The notes beneath the pieces are model-generated. The model worked only from the letters and a program-made list of their open reading frames with translations, was not told the DNA's origin and did not search any database. A DNA stretch of 50,223 bases, taken from contig JAFPYR010000016.1 in assembly GCA_017412115.1 (NCBI GenBank), forward strand, positions 1-50,223, in the 5' to 3' direction. This document shows positions 1 to 8,412 of this stretch, piece by piece (position 1 is the first letter of the stretch; each line of letters starts with the position of its first letter). The translations under genes were made by a program, and so were the position numbers. The DNA is from Bacteroidales bacterium (lineage in GTDB: Bacteria; Bacteroidota; Bacteroidia; Bacteroidales; UBA3824).

Positions 1-1242
1 ATTGCTATAATTACCATTTTGATGGAGACCATTGGCATTTGGTTTCTTAACAACAAGATGGTAATACCCGAAGAAAGGCTTGCCGCTGCTAATTGGGTGT
101 TTCAGTTTTCAGTTGTAACATTTGCACTAAACCTTCTGAGCATACCATATAATGCAGTAATCATCGCCCACGAAAAGATGTCGGCTTTTGCGTATATAAG
201 CATTATCGACTGCATATTAAAGTTAATCGTCGCATTTATAATCGCTTATAATCCTTTCGACAAACTTGTTTATTACGGATTACTGATAATGATTTGCGGG
301 GTGATAAATCGTTCTATATATGCAATATATTCAAAAAGGCATTTCGAGGAGGCAACTTATCTAATGATTTTTGATAAGGGGTTGATGAAAGAGATGTTTG
401 GGTTTGCGGGGTGGAATTTTATTGGAGCGTCATCGGCTGTTTTAAGAGACCAAGGCGGTAATTTGTTGATTAACCTGTTTTTCGGTCCGGCGGTGAATGC
501 GGCTCGCGGAATTGCGATGCAGGTGAGCAGTGCGGTTATGGCTTTTGTGAATAGTTTTATGACGGCTGTAAATCCTCAAATAACAAAAAGTTACGCTGCG
601 GGAGACAAGGATTATATGATGAAACTTGTTTTTCAGAGTACCAAGTTTTCGTTTTATATTTTACTCTTTATTTCGTTGCCGATTTTGGTTTCGACACCGT
701 ATCTGCTGGATATTTGGCTCGAACAAGTTCCTGAACACAGTATCAATTTCGTAAGACTTATAATTATATATGTTTTGTCGGAAAGTCTTGCTTTCTCGTT
801 GATAACCTTGATGTTGGCGACTGGAAATATCAGAAATTACCAACTGATTGTAGGCGGTTGTCAACTGCTAAATTTCCCGTTGAGTTATTTATGCCTGAAA
901 TTTTCAATGCCGCCGGAAGCCGTTTTTGTCGTCGCAATAATCGTGTGCGTCGCCTGCGAAATATTACGGCTTATGATGCTCAAAAAAATGGTTGGTCTAC
1001 CGGTAAGGTTGTTTTTAAAGGACGTTTATTTCAGAGCCATTTTTGTCGCGGTGGCGTCCGCAGCGATTCCGGTTTTCATAAAACCATTTTTTGAAGAGAA
1101 TCTTTTTTCAACGGCGGTGCTTACGGCAATATCCGTTGTTTGCGTTGCGAGTGTTTCGTATTTAATTGGTTGCAACTCATACGACAAAACCATCATTAAC
1201 GCTCAGATTCAAAAGGCGAAAAGAAAAATATTTCATGATTAA
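1..1242 (+). CDS. Wzx-type polysaccharide flippase (5' partial)
   Basis: Multi-spanning membrane protein of the MATE/MOP polysaccharide-exporter family, expected to flip lipid-linked repeat units across the inner membrane. The frame is open from base 1, so the true start lies outside the window; the internal TTG/ATG at 19-24 is not a credible start. About 413 residues are visible, with roughly ten hydrophobic helices and a charged C-terminal tail rich in Lys and Arg. A conserved-looking stretch AARGIAMQVSSAV, followed by a helix and NPQITKSYAAGD, is typical of Bacteroidota Wzx proteins. It overlaps the next gene by 8 bases (ATGATTAA), so the two are probably translationally coupled. The glycan substrate cannot be inferred. 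Confidence 0.88.
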   Translation: MAIITILMETIGIWFLNNKMVIPEERLAAANWVFQFSVVTFALNLLSIPYNAVIIAHEKMSAFAYISIIDCILKLIVAFIIAYNPFDKLVYYGLLIMICGVINRSIYAIYSKRHFEEATYLMIFDKGLMKEMFGFAGWNFIGASSAVLRDQGGNLLINLFFGPAVNAARGIAMQVSSAVMAFVNSFMTAVNPQITKSYAAGDKDYMMKLVFQSTKFSFYILLFISLPILVSTPYLLDIWLEQVPEHSINFVRLIIIYVLSESLAFSLITLMLATGNIRNYQLIVGGCQLLNFPLSYLCLKFSMPPEAVFVVAIIVCVACEILRLMMLKKMVGLPVRLFLKDVYFRAIFVAVASAAIPVFIKPFFEENLFSTAVLTAISVVCVASVSYLIGCNSYDKTIINAQIQKAKRKIFHD

Positions 1243-2392
1243 CATTCTTGACAAAAAAGACTGTTGCGGCTGTACGGCGTGCGCAAGCATCTGCCCTCGT
1301 TCCGCTATCGAAATGAAGCCCGATGTTTTGGGATTCATTTACCCCGAAATTGACAAAAACAAATGTACAGACTGCGGTCTTTGCGACAAAGTTTGCGCTT
1401 TCAACGACAATTATGACAAATCTCTAAATCTTTCAGAACCAATTGCTTACGCTGTGAGACATAAGGATATGGCGGAGATTATGAAAAGTCAGAGCGGAGG
1501 GGCGTTTGCAGTTTTGTCGGATTATGTTTTGGAAAACGGCGGAGTGGTTTACGGCGTCGGTTACAACGGGCATTTTGTCGCAACGCATAAACGTGCTGTT
1601 ACGAAAGAACAGCGCGATGAGTTTCGCGGGTCAAAATATGTCCAAAGTGATTTGACAGGTATCTTTAAGCAGGTAAAGGACGATTTGAAGAACGGTCAGA
1701 CAGTATTGTTTTCGGGTACACCGTGTCAGACTGCGGGTCTGAACTCATTTGTCGGGAAAACATTAAGAAAAAAACTGTATCTTGTTGATTTGATTTGCCA
1801 CGGTGTGCCGGGACCTTTTATGTGGCGCGATTATCTGAATTATCTTGAAAATAAATACAAAAGGAAAATTATCAAGGTGAATTTCAGGGACAAGGCTTTC
1901 GGTTGGAAGTCGCACAAAGAAACTTTCTTGTTCGCCGGTTCCACAAGTTCCACAAGTTTCACGTACATTTTTTACGAGCATATAGCGTTCCGTATGTCGT
2001 GCGGAAACTGTCATTTTACCAATTTGAAACGTCCCGGAGACATAACAATCTGTGATTATTGGGGTTGCGAGCGTACAGACCCTAAACTCGGCGAGGACAA
2101 CCAAGGCTGTTCTCTGATGATTTGCGACACGGCAAAAGGCTTGACGTTTTTTGAATCAGTAAGGGACAGGATGAATATTGTTCCCGCAAGACTTGAAAAC
2201 ATCATTCAGCCCAATATGGAGCATCCGAGCGTGTTGCATCCCAAACGACTTGATTTTGAGAACGACTATGAGAAACACGGATTCAAGTATGTGCTGAAAA
2301 AATACGGAACTGAGCCGCTGTGGAAACGGGCGTATAGGTTTGCGAGGAAGTGCGGCGGTAAGGTGCTGAGGATGGTCGGATTGAAAAAGTAA
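1235..2392 (+). CDS. FrhB-like coenzyme F420 hydrogenase/dehydrogenase beta-subunit family protein
   Basis: An iron-sulfur protein of about 385 residues. The N-terminus has two [4Fe-4S] ferredoxin motifs (CCGCTACASICP near residue 9 and CTDCGLCDKVC near residue 45). The FrhB N- and C-terminal domains follow, with SGTPCQTAGL, LICHGVPGPFMW and a second cysteine cluster, CGNCHF. I chose the ATG at 1235, which overlaps the flippase stop, because the upstream extension is flippase sequence in another frame. Bacteroidota polysaccharide loci often carry this family beside a pyruvyl transferase, as here at 3122. A redox role in modifying a sugar or lipid intermediate is inferred; true F420 use is unlikely in this phylum. 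Confidence 0.88.
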   Translation: MINILDKKDCCGCTACASICPRSAIEMKPDVLGFIYPEIDKNKCTDCGLCDKVCAFNDNYDKSLNLSEPIAYAVRHKDMAEIMKSQSGGAFAVLSDYVLENGGVVYGVGYNGHFVATHKRAVTKEQRDEFRGSKYVQSDLTGIFKQVKDDLKNGQTVLFSGTPCQTAGLNSFVGKTLRKKLYLVDLICHGVPGPFMWRDYLNYLENKYKRKIIKVNFRDKAFGWKSHKETFLFAGSTSSTSFTYIFYEHIAFRMSCGNCHFTNLKRPGDITICDYWGCERTDPKLGEDNQGCSLMICDTAKGLTFFESVRDRMNIVPARLENIIQPNMEHPSVLHPKRLDFENDYEKHGFKYVLKKYGTEPLWKRAYRFARKCGGKVLRMVGLKK

Positions 2393-2398
2393 AAAAGA

Positions 2399-2430
2399 TT
2401 TGGTTGGTAAGATTTTGTTTCGTACATTTG
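2399..2430 (+). promoter_or_regulatory. Bacteroidota-type promoter for the RelE-like TA pair
   Basis: TTTG at 2399-2402, 20 bases, then TACATTTG at 2423-2430, matching the TTTG-N19-21-TAnnTTTG consensus. The antitoxin ATG is 32 bases downstream. It starts just after the FrhB stop codon, so the pair has its own promoter inside the polysaccharide locus. Confidence 0.7.
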
Positions 2431-2462
2431 GGGCGTGAAACAATTTAAGGACAAGTTGCAAT

Positions 2463-2711
2463 ATGAACGTAGCATTAAATAAAAAAGAAAACACGCTTGT
2501 TGACATTTTGTGGGGTTTTTATATCTTGCAGAATGTGAATGTGAAGAAGGCGTTTCGTCAGAGAATAGAAACAGAAGACAATGGCGAAACAGAAGACGCT
2601 TTGACCATAAGCCAACAAAAAATGGTAAAGGAAAGTTTTACAAACGCCTACGCCGACCTTCTCGCTGGAAAAGTAAAACATAATGCGCGTAATTTATTTG
2701 CTAACAAATGA
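2463..2711 (+). CDS. putative antitoxin of RelE-type TA pair
   Basis: A small, charged 82-residue protein placed directly before a RelE/HigB-like toxin. Its stop overlaps the toxin start (ATGA), the usual coupling in type II toxin-antitoxin modules. The N-terminal part holds a hydrophobic helix (DILWGFYILQ). The C-terminus (AYADLLAGKVKHNARNLF) resembles the toxin-wrapping tails of Bacteroidota antitoxins in ending with a Lys/Arg-rich amphipathic segment. I see no clear helix-turn-helix or AbrB motif, so the family is not assigned. The call rests mainly on position, size, its own promoter and coupling. Confidence 0.65.
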   Translation: MNVALNKKENTLVDILWGFYILQNVNVKKAFRQRIETEDNGETEDALTISQQKMVKESFTNAYADLLAGKVKHNARNLFANK

Positions 2712-3046
2712 ATGTAATTTTCGACTATCTTGACGAATTTGAACGACGTGCGAAGGTCTTGTCGAAAAAATATAGGTCGTTTGAGGATGACTACAATGCT
2801 TTCCTCGACTATTTGGAGGAAAATCCATTTAGTGGCACTGCATTAGGTCATTCGATGTACAAACATCGTATGCCCATAACATCAAAAGGCAAAGGCAAAA
2901 GCGGCGGTGCGCGTGTCATAACATACAACGTAAAACAAACGGATGAAAGCATTGTCATAACTTTGATGACAATATACGACAAAAGTGAAATCAGCAATGT
3001 GTCAGACACTTATCTCAAAAGTTTGGTAAAAGAAGTTACTGAATAA
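2708..3046 (+). CDS. RelE/HigB-like type II toxin
   Basis: A 112-residue protein with the layout of a RelE-superfamily mRNA interferase. It has an N-terminal helical hairpin (DEFERRAKVLSKKYRSFEDD), a basic loop (KGKGKSGGARVITY), then strands with VITLMTIYDKSEISN and a C-terminal helix. The GGARV-xx-Y and LLTIYDKSE-like pattern is typical of the Bacteroidota RelE/HigB branch. The presumed activity is ribosome-dependent mRNA cleavage, restrained by the upstream partner; catalytic residues cannot be assigned with certainty. It lies within a capsule-type gene cluster and is followed by a small inverted repeat at 3080-3099. Confidence 0.78.
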   Translation: MNVIFDYLDEFERRAKVLSKKYRSFEDDYNAFLDYLEENPFSGTALGHSMYKHRMPITSKGKGKSGGARVITYNVKQTDESIVITLMTIYDKSEISNVSDTYLKSLVKEVTE

Positions 3047-3079
3047 ATAAATTTTCTCTAAACATAACTCATTAATTTT

Positions 3080-3099
3080 CCGAATATTAACTTATTCGG
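3080..3099 (+). repeat. short perfect inverted repeat (7-bp arms)
   Basis: CCGAATA and TATTCGG flank a 6-base loop. It lies between the toxin gene and the pyruvyl transferase start at 3122. There is no good T-tract, so it is a weak terminator candidate or an operator. Confidence 0.35.
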
Positions 3100-3121
3100 C
3101 TAATACGTTCTTTGTAAAAAT

Positions 3122-4135
3122 ATGAAAATCGGAATAATGACCTTCCATAACGCCGACAATTATGGTGCGGTGTTGCAGTGCTATGCATTGCAGGAGACAT
3201 TGAAGAAAAAATATCCTAATGACGAAGTGTATGTCATTGATTATAAATGCCCTGAAATTGTAAACGGTTATATTCCACGTATAAATTTCAAAAGACCATG
3301 GAGCATTCTATTATATTCTAAAAGGAAACACAAGCACGAAAAATTTGAACAATTCCGTAAAAAATATTTTAATCTTGGCAGTCCTGATTTTTCAACCTAT
3401 GACATAATTTATTACGGCAGCGATCAAATATGGAATGAACATTTGACCAATCGCGACTTGACATACTTCGGTAAAAACTTCACAGGTAAAAAAATTGCAT
3501 ACGCGGCTTCTGACGGCGGGGAAATGAATTATGATTCAGAGGTTTGCGAGTTGTTAAAATCGTTTTCAAAAATATCTTGCCGTGAAAAGTCAATGACGGA
3601 AAAAATACAGAAATGTAACCTAAAAGTTCCTATTGAAACCGTTTGCGACCCTGTATTTTTACTTTCAAAAGAAGAATGGCTTAACATCGCCGAACTGCCG
3701 AAAGAAGAGAATTATGTTTTAGCATACAAAATTTCTGACAATCCAAATTTTGATTCAGAAGCAGAAAAACTCGGAAAAAGATTAAACAAAAAAGTAATCC
3801 AAATCGTTTATGTAAAATCCATACAAAAGTTTTTTTATAAACGGCAGAAATTTGCAGAAGGCATAAAACCAGAACAATTTTTAGGGTATTTTACCAAAGC
3901 AGACTTTGTATTTGCAAGCAGTTTTCACGGGACGGCGTTTTCAATTATTTTTGACAAGCCGTTTTATATCTTACAAATCAGAAAAGGAAGTGAAAGGATT
4001 ACGAATTTACTTTCAGCGTTAAACATAAACGACAGATATGGTTTGCAAGTTCAAGATAATAAACAGCAAATCCAAAACTATGAATTATACCGACAAAAAG
4101 CATTTGATTTTTTAACATCTATAATTTATTCGTAA
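3122..4135 (+). CDS. polysaccharide pyruvyl transferase family protein
   Basis: A 337-residue member of the PS_pyruv_trans family, GT-B-like enzymes that transfer pyruvate from phosphoenolpyruvate to a sugar as a ketal. The N-terminus MKIGIMTFHNADNYGAVLQ is the family's nucleotide-fold opening. The YYGSDQIWN motif near residue 98 and the C-terminal SSFHGTAFSIIFDKPF motif are both diagnostic. The gene follows a TA pair and sits one base before the next glycosyltransferase. Co-occurrence with the FrhB-like gene is common in this phylum. Whether the glycan is really pyruvylated is inferred; some family members have other roles. Confidence 0.87.
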   Translation: MKIGIMTFHNADNYGAVLQCYALQETLKKKYPNDEVYVIDYKCPEIVNGYIPRINFKRPWSILLYSKRKHKHEKFEQFRKKYFNLGSPDFSTYDIIYYGSDQIWNEHLTNRDLTYFGKNFTGKKIAYAASDGGEMNYDSEVCELLKSFSKISCREKSMTEKIQKCNLKVPIETVCDPVFLLSKEEWLNIAELPKEENYVLAYKISDNPNFDSEAEKLGKRLNKKVIQIVYVKSIQKFFYKRQKFAEGIKPEQFLGYFTKADFVFASSFHGTAFSIIFDKPFYILQIRKGSERITNLLSALNINDRYGLQVQDNKQQIQNYELYRQKAFDFLTSIIYS

Positions 4136-4136
4136 A

Positions 4137-5144
4137 ATGGCTGAAATTTCGATAGTTACACCTGTATACAATACAAGCAAATACCTTTCTGATTATTTCA
4201 ATTCGATTCTCGCGCAGACTTTTAAAAACTTTGAAGTAATTGTAATAGATGACGGTTCGGAAGATTCTTCTCTCGAAATATGCAGAGAATACGCTGCAAA
4301 AGATAACCGAATAAAAGTTTTGACTCAAAATAAACTAGGCGTTTCAACAGCAAGAAATGCAGGATTAAATAGTGCCTGTGGAGAATGGATTTGTTTCATC
4401 GATTCAGACGATTGTATTGATAATCAATTTTTTGAAAAATTGTTAAAATACACGGATAACGACATTGTAGAATGTTATATCAAAATTTTTAATAAAAATG
4501 GTACAATACAATATTCACCTTTCGACAACGAGGACAAAACTATGACCGGGCAGGAATGGCAAAAACGAATTGCGGTCAATTTTACAAAAAAAATGCTCGC
4601 AAGGACAGTTCTTTACCGAAAAAGTGTCTTAAATGAAAACAATATACGTTTCAATCCTGATTATTATATATATGAAGATGTTGATTTTGCTTTACACGCT
4701 GCAAAATACAGCAAGAGTGTTTACATAACTACCGAAAAACTATATTTTTACCGTAAACATTCCAATTCATTGACAACCAATACCGGCATATCACTTCAAC
4801 GTTTTTCATCATTGCTGTTTTTAAAAAGGTTTTCGGCTTTTGGAATAGAAAACGAGGACATTCATCTGACAATGGCAAATATTTACCTGTCATTTTATAG
4901 AGATGCGGTTTGCTGTTCGGACGTTCCTAAAAAATTAGACAAAATCGGTAATTATTTGAGAAAATTGTATTCCAATGAGGAAATTATTTTTTTTGAGAAG
5001 AATCCGACTGAATTTATAAAATTATGGTTTTCAGAAAATTACGATAATATAAAATGGAATAGTTACAGACGGAAATTGAAATATTTGAAATATAAGTTTT
5101 TTATAAACTCACCGTCTTTTATCATAAAAATATTGTATAAATAA
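4137..5144 (+). CDS. glycosyltransferase family 2
   Basis: A GT-A fold glycosyltransferase of 335 residues with the family 2 N-terminal strand (EISIVTPVYNTSKYLSDY), the nucleotide-binding acidic pair in IDDGSEDSS, and the metal-binding DxD-like FIDSDDC near residue 85. The C-terminal part is Lys/Asn-rich and probably membrane-associated. It starts one base after the pyruvyl transferase stop, so the two are co-transcribed. The donor and acceptor sugars cannot be read from the sequence. Base composition is very AT-rich compared with the following wecB. Confidence 0.9.
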   Translation: MAEISIVTPVYNTSKYLSDYFNSILAQTFKNFEVIVIDDGSEDSSLEICREYAAKDNRIKVLTQNKLGVSTARNAGLNSACGEWICFIDSDDCIDNQFFEKLLKYTDNDIVECYIKIFNKNGTIQYSPFDNEDKTMTGQEWQKRIAVNFTKKMLARTVLYRKSVLNENNIRFNPDYYIYEDVDFALHAAKYSKSVYITTEKLYFYRKHSNSLTTNTGISLQRFSSLLFLKRFSAFGIENEDIHLTMANIYLSFYRDAVCCSDVPKKLDKIGNYLRKLYSNEEIIFFEKNPTEFIKLWFSENYDNIKWNSYRRKLKYLKYKFFINSPSFIIKILYK

Positions 5145-5150
5145 TCCACT

Positions 5151-6305
5151 ATGCATAAAATTCTTCTTGTCTTCGGCACACGACCCGAAGCGATAAAAAT
5201 GTGTCCCTTGGTAAAGGAATTTCAAAAATACCCGGAAGATTTTGAAACCCTTGTCTGCGTAACGGGACAGCACCGCGAAATGCTTGACCAAGTTTTGAAA
5301 ATCTTTGATGTCAAACCCGACTTTGACCTCAACATCATGAAACAGGGTCAGGATTTGTACGACGTTACTTCAAAAGTGTTGTTAGGAATGAGGGACGTTT
5401 TGAAACAGGTTTGGCCGGAAGTCGTTTTGGTTCACGGAGATACGACGACTTCCTCAGCCGCCGCTCTTGCCGCCTTTTATCAGCAGATTCCCGTCGGACA
5501 CATCGAAGCCGGACTCCGCACACACAATATTTATTCGCCGTGGCCGGAAGAAATGAACCGGCAGATAACCGGCAGAATTGCGACCTACAATTTTGCGCCG
5601 ACACCGCTTTCCAAGGAAAACCTTTTGAAAGAAAACGTCAGTGAAAACAGCATTATCGTTACGGGAAACACCGTTATTGACGCTCTCTATTGGGTTGTCA
5701 GCAAAATTAAAAGCAGCGAAAAAATTTCCGAAGAATTAAAGACTGTCCTTAAAAATTCGGGTTATGACACTGACAGACTTTCAAACGGCAAAAAACTCAT
5801 TTTGATAACGGGACACCGCAGAGAAAATTTCGGCGACGGCTTTATAAATATGTGTACGGCGATAAAAGATTTGACTCAAAAATTTTCTGATGTGGATTTT
5901 GTTTATCCGATGCACCTTAATCCGAATGTCAGGAAACCAATCCATGAAGTTTTTGGAGAGGATTTGAGCGGTCTTAAAAATATGTTTTTCATCGAACCGT
6001 TGGAATATTTGTCTTTTGTGTACCTAATGGAAAAATCGAATATTGTTTTAACTGACAGCGGCGGCATTCAGGAGGAAGCACCGGGACTTGGCAAGCCGGT
6101 TTTGGTGATGCGCGATACTACGGAGCGTCCCGAAGCGGTTACGGCAGGGACAGTGAAACTCGTCGGAACGGATTACAACGCGATTGTAAACAATGTTTCG
6201 GAATTGTTGGAAAATTCTTCCGCCTATGAAAAAATGAGCAAAGCCGTCAATCCTTACGGCGACGGAAAAGCGTGTCAAAGAATTGTGGAAAGGTTAAAAC
6301 AATAA
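5151..6305 (+). CDS. wecB: UDP-N-acetylglucosamine 2-epimerase (non-hydrolysing)
   Basis: Interconverts UDP-GlcNAc and UDP-ManNAc, supplying ManNAc-type sugars for the glycan. The length of 384 residues is standard for the family. Visible signatures are VFGTRPEAIKMCPL at the N-terminus, VHGDTTTSSAAALAAF, GHIEAGLRTHN, the MNRQ segment, ITGHRRENFG near residue 220, and LTDSGGIQEEAPGLGKPVL near residue 297, which contains the UDP-binding elements. The start ATG is six bases after the upstream GT stop. It is clearly less AT-rich than the glycosyltransferases on both sides, which suggests a widely shared core gene inside a mosaic locus. No dedicated ManNAc dehydrogenase is visible in this window. 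Confidence 0.95.
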   Translation: MHKILLVFGTRPEAIKMCPLVKEFQKYPEDFETLVCVTGQHREMLDQVLKIFDVKPDFDLNIMKQGQDLYDVTSKVLLGMRDVLKQVWPEVVLVHGDTTTSSAAALAAFYQQIPVGHIEAGLRTHNIYSPWPEEMNRQITGRIATYNFAPTPLSKENLLKENVSENSIIVTGNTVIDALYWVVSKIKSSEKISEELKTVLKNSGYDTDRLSNGKKLILITGHRRENFGDGFINMCTAIKDLTQKFSDVDFVYPMHLNPNVRKPIHEVFGEDLSGLKNMFFIEPLEYLSFVYLMEKSNIVLTDSGGIQEEAPGLGKPVLVMRDTTERPEAVTAGTVKLVGTDYNAIVNNVSELLENSSAYEKMSKAVNPYGDGKACQRIVERLKQ

Positions 6306-6310
6306 ATGTG

Positions 6311-7381
6311 ATGAAAATATTGTATTTGATGCATGTTAATTGGAACTGGATTAAACAAAGACCGCATTTTATTGCTGAATATTTGCAAGAAAAAGGTTGC
6401 GAGGTTGACGTTTATTATCCCAAAGCATACAATAAAAAGAAATTAGTATCAAACTCTGCGGTTGTAAAATCCATTCATTCATTTCCTCGATTACCTTTCG
6501 AAAAATATTCGCTGATAAAGAAAATAAACAAGAAAATTTATTCTATGTTCATTAGGATGGTGTTAAAAAAAAACAAATATGATTATGTTTATATAACACA
6601 CCCAAATTGTTTTTTCGATGGAATAACCGCAAAAATTATTTACGATTGTATGGATGATTGTGCTGAGTTTCCGATGACTGACCAAAAAAGGAAAACAGTT
6701 TGGGAAACCGAAAACCAACTTTTACGGCAATCGTCAATTGTATTGTTCAGTGCTGAGCATCTGTCGGAAACAGTAAGAAAACGCTCGGGAATAACACCGC
6801 CTATATTCAAAACTGTGAACAATGCCATAAATTTGACAGTGTCAAAAAAAGTCAGTTTCCCACAACGAAACATAAAAATGGACAGCAAACTGATTTTGAC
6901 ATATATAGGAACAATATCGGAATGGTTTGATTTTGATTTGCTGAAAAAAGTTCAAGATTTATATAAAGACAGGCAAATAGTTTTCAATTTGTACGGTCCT
7001 TGTGAAAAAACATATAATTTTGATTTTGTTAATTTCAAGGGACTTGTCAAGCATGAAATGATTTTCGACATAATGGCAGAATCTGATGTTTTGATAATGC
7101 CGTTTGTCGTAAACGATTTGATAAAATCCGTCAATCCCGTAAAATTGTATGAATATATTTATTCCGGCAAGCCGGTTATAAGCGTAAAATATTCGGAAAC
7201 TGAAAAATTTGGCGAATATGTTTATCTTTATGACAACAACAATCCCGAAAGTTTCGTAGAACAGTTGAACTTGATAAAAGAAAACAATTATCAAGGTAAA
7301 GCCGATATACAAAAAGCGCGTCAGTTCGTAGAAAACAATACTTGGAGTCATAGAGTGGATGAAATAATGAAGTTGATGTGA
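6311..7381 (+). CDS. glycosyltransferase (GT-B fold, family 1/4-like)
   Basis: About 356 residues. The opening MKILYLMHVNWNWIKQRPHF resembles the TuaH-type 'WxWIKQRPQH' glycosyltransferases. The C-terminal half carries the GT-B nucleotide-binding region (TYIGTISEWFDFDLL, LIMPFVVNDLIKSVNPVKLYEYIYSGKPVI), with the family's acidic residue in the KLYEY segment. I chose the ATG at 6311, five bases after the wecB stop, over an in-frame start at 6272 that would lie inside wecB. The substrate is unknown. The gene is followed by 80 bases without coding sequence. Confidence 0.87.
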   Translation: MKILYLMHVNWNWIKQRPHFIAEYLQEKGCEVDVYYPKAYNKKKLVSNSAVVKSIHSFPRLPFEKYSLIKKINKKIYSMFIRMVLKKNKYDYVYITHPNCFFDGITAKIIYDCMDDCAEFPMTDQKRKTVWETENQLLRQSSIVLFSAEHLSETVRKRSGITPPIFKTVNNAINLTVSKKVSFPQRNIKMDSKLILTYIGTISEWFDFDLLKKVQDLYKDRQIVFNLYGPCEKTYNFDFVNFKGLVKHEMIFDIMAESDVLIMPFVVNDLIKSVNPVKLYEYIYSGKPVISVKYSETEKFGEYVYLYDNNNPESFVEQLNLIKENNYQGKADIQKARQFVENNTWSHRVDEIMKLM

Positions 7382-7461
7382 TTTTTTTTGAAAAATGATA
7401 ATCCCGAAATAGTTAGTTGTTGTTATATTATATATCTAAAATCTTTACCTTTTAAATAATT

Positions 7462-7677
7462 ATGACCACTAACGCACTTATCTTTGCCGGTGGTGTTGGC
7501 AACCGCATGAATGCTCTTGCCAAGCCGAAACAATTTTTGCAACTTTATGGCAAAGAAATCATCATACATACATTGGAAAAATTTCAAAACAATCCTAATA
7601 TCGACGGCATTCTAGTAGTCTGCAAGGATAATTGGATTGACTTTCTGAAAATAACTTTTCAAAAATACGTGAAATAA
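7462..7677 (+). pseudogene. truncated IspD/TarI-type cytidylyltransferase copy
   Basis: Seventy-one residues that match only the N-terminal third of the complete cytidylyltransferase that follows at 7690. They share the CTP-binding loop (LIFAGGVGNRM versus LIIAGGAGNRM), KPKQFLQLYGKEIIIHTLEKFQN, and the next strand. The frame then ends at a double stop (TAATAA). Because the catalytic and substrate-binding regions are missing and the spacing to the intact copy is only 12 bases, I read this as the remnant of a tandem duplication or recombination, not a functional enzyme. It keeps an ATG with an A-rich leader, so a short peptide may still be made. Confidence 0.8.
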
Positions 7678-7689
7678 TAATTTAGTTTT

Positions 7690-8412
7690 ATGAACATCGC
7701 ATTAATCATAGCCGGTGGGGCAGGAAACCGTATGGGTCAAGACATCCCAAAACAGTTTATAAGCATTTATGACAAACCGATTATAATATACACTTTGGAA
7801 GGTTTTCAAAACCATCCGATGATTGATGTAATCGAAGTTGTATGCATAAAGGGATGGGAATCTGTACTTCAAGCATACGCAAAACAATTTAATATCACGA
7901 AGTTGAAATGGATAGTGCCAGGAGGAAATACTGGTCAAGAATCAATTAGAAATGGTATTTTTAGTTTAGAGGACAAATGTGATGATAATGACACTATAAT
8001 CATTCATGATGGAATCCGTCCACTGATTGATGAGGCTGTTTTGTCTGATGTTATTGTTTGTTGTCATAAAAACGGAAACGGAGTTACTTCTTTACCGTAC
8101 AATGAACAAATTTTTGTCATTGATTCTGATAACAGTGCAACGACTTCAAAGTATATTCCTAGGGAACAACTTCGCAGAGTTCAAACACCACAGGCCTATC
8201 TCTTCAATAAATTGGATTGGGCGTATCACAAAGCGTTTGAAGAAGAAATTGGTATATATGGTTCGTCATACACCAATACAATGATGGTTGAACTTGGTGA
8301 AAAATTATATTTTGCAGCAGGTTCGGACAAGAATATAAAACTAACAACCAAAGATGATTTGGAAATGTTTAAAGGTTATTTGAAAACTAAAAACGACAAA
8401 TGGCTGAAATAA
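7690..8412 (+). CDS. IspD/TarI-family cytidylyltransferase (CDP-polyol-type)
   Basis: A complete 240-residue cytidylyltransferase of the IspD/TarI superfamily. It has the glycine-rich CTP loop AGGAGNRMGQDIPKQF, the central GGNTGQESIRNG, the IHDGIRPLID motif, and a C-terminal RRVQTPQAYLF segment ending in the LTTKDDLEMF stretch. IspD makes CDP-methylerythritol and TarI makes CDP-ribitol. Location in a glycan cluster with a TagF-like phosphotransferase at 11746 favours a CDP-polyol or related activated unit over isoprenoid synthesis. The precise substrate is not deducible. It overlaps the next gene by 13 bases, indicating coupling with the dehydratase/epimerase. Confidence 0.87.
   Translation: MNIALIIAGGAGNRMGQDIPKQFISIYDKPIIIYTLEGFQNHPMIDVIEVVCIKGWESVLQAYAKQFNITKLKWIVPGGNTGQESIRNGIFSLEDKCDDNDTIIIHDGIRPLIDEAVLSDVIVCCHKNGNGVTSLPYNEQIFVIDSDNSATTSKYIPREQLRRVQTPQAYLFNKLDWAYHKAFEEEIGIYGSSYTNTMMVELGEKLYFAAGSDKNIKLTTKDDLEMFKGYLKTKNDKWLK

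Noticed and set aside
858..1094. 78-codon + strand frame within the flippase gene
   Set aside because: Overlaps the flippase in another frame; very Arg-rich, with no domain.
1235..2392. F420-dependent hydrogenase function
   Set aside because: Only the FrhB family fold is present; context is glycan synthesis, and F420 metabolism is not expected in this phylum.
7690..8412. Housekeeping isoprenoid enzyme IspD
   Set aside because: The cluster context (TagF-like transferase, dehydratases, truncated duplicate) favours a CDP-polyol-type role; the ispH gene at 23073 is far away and unrelated.
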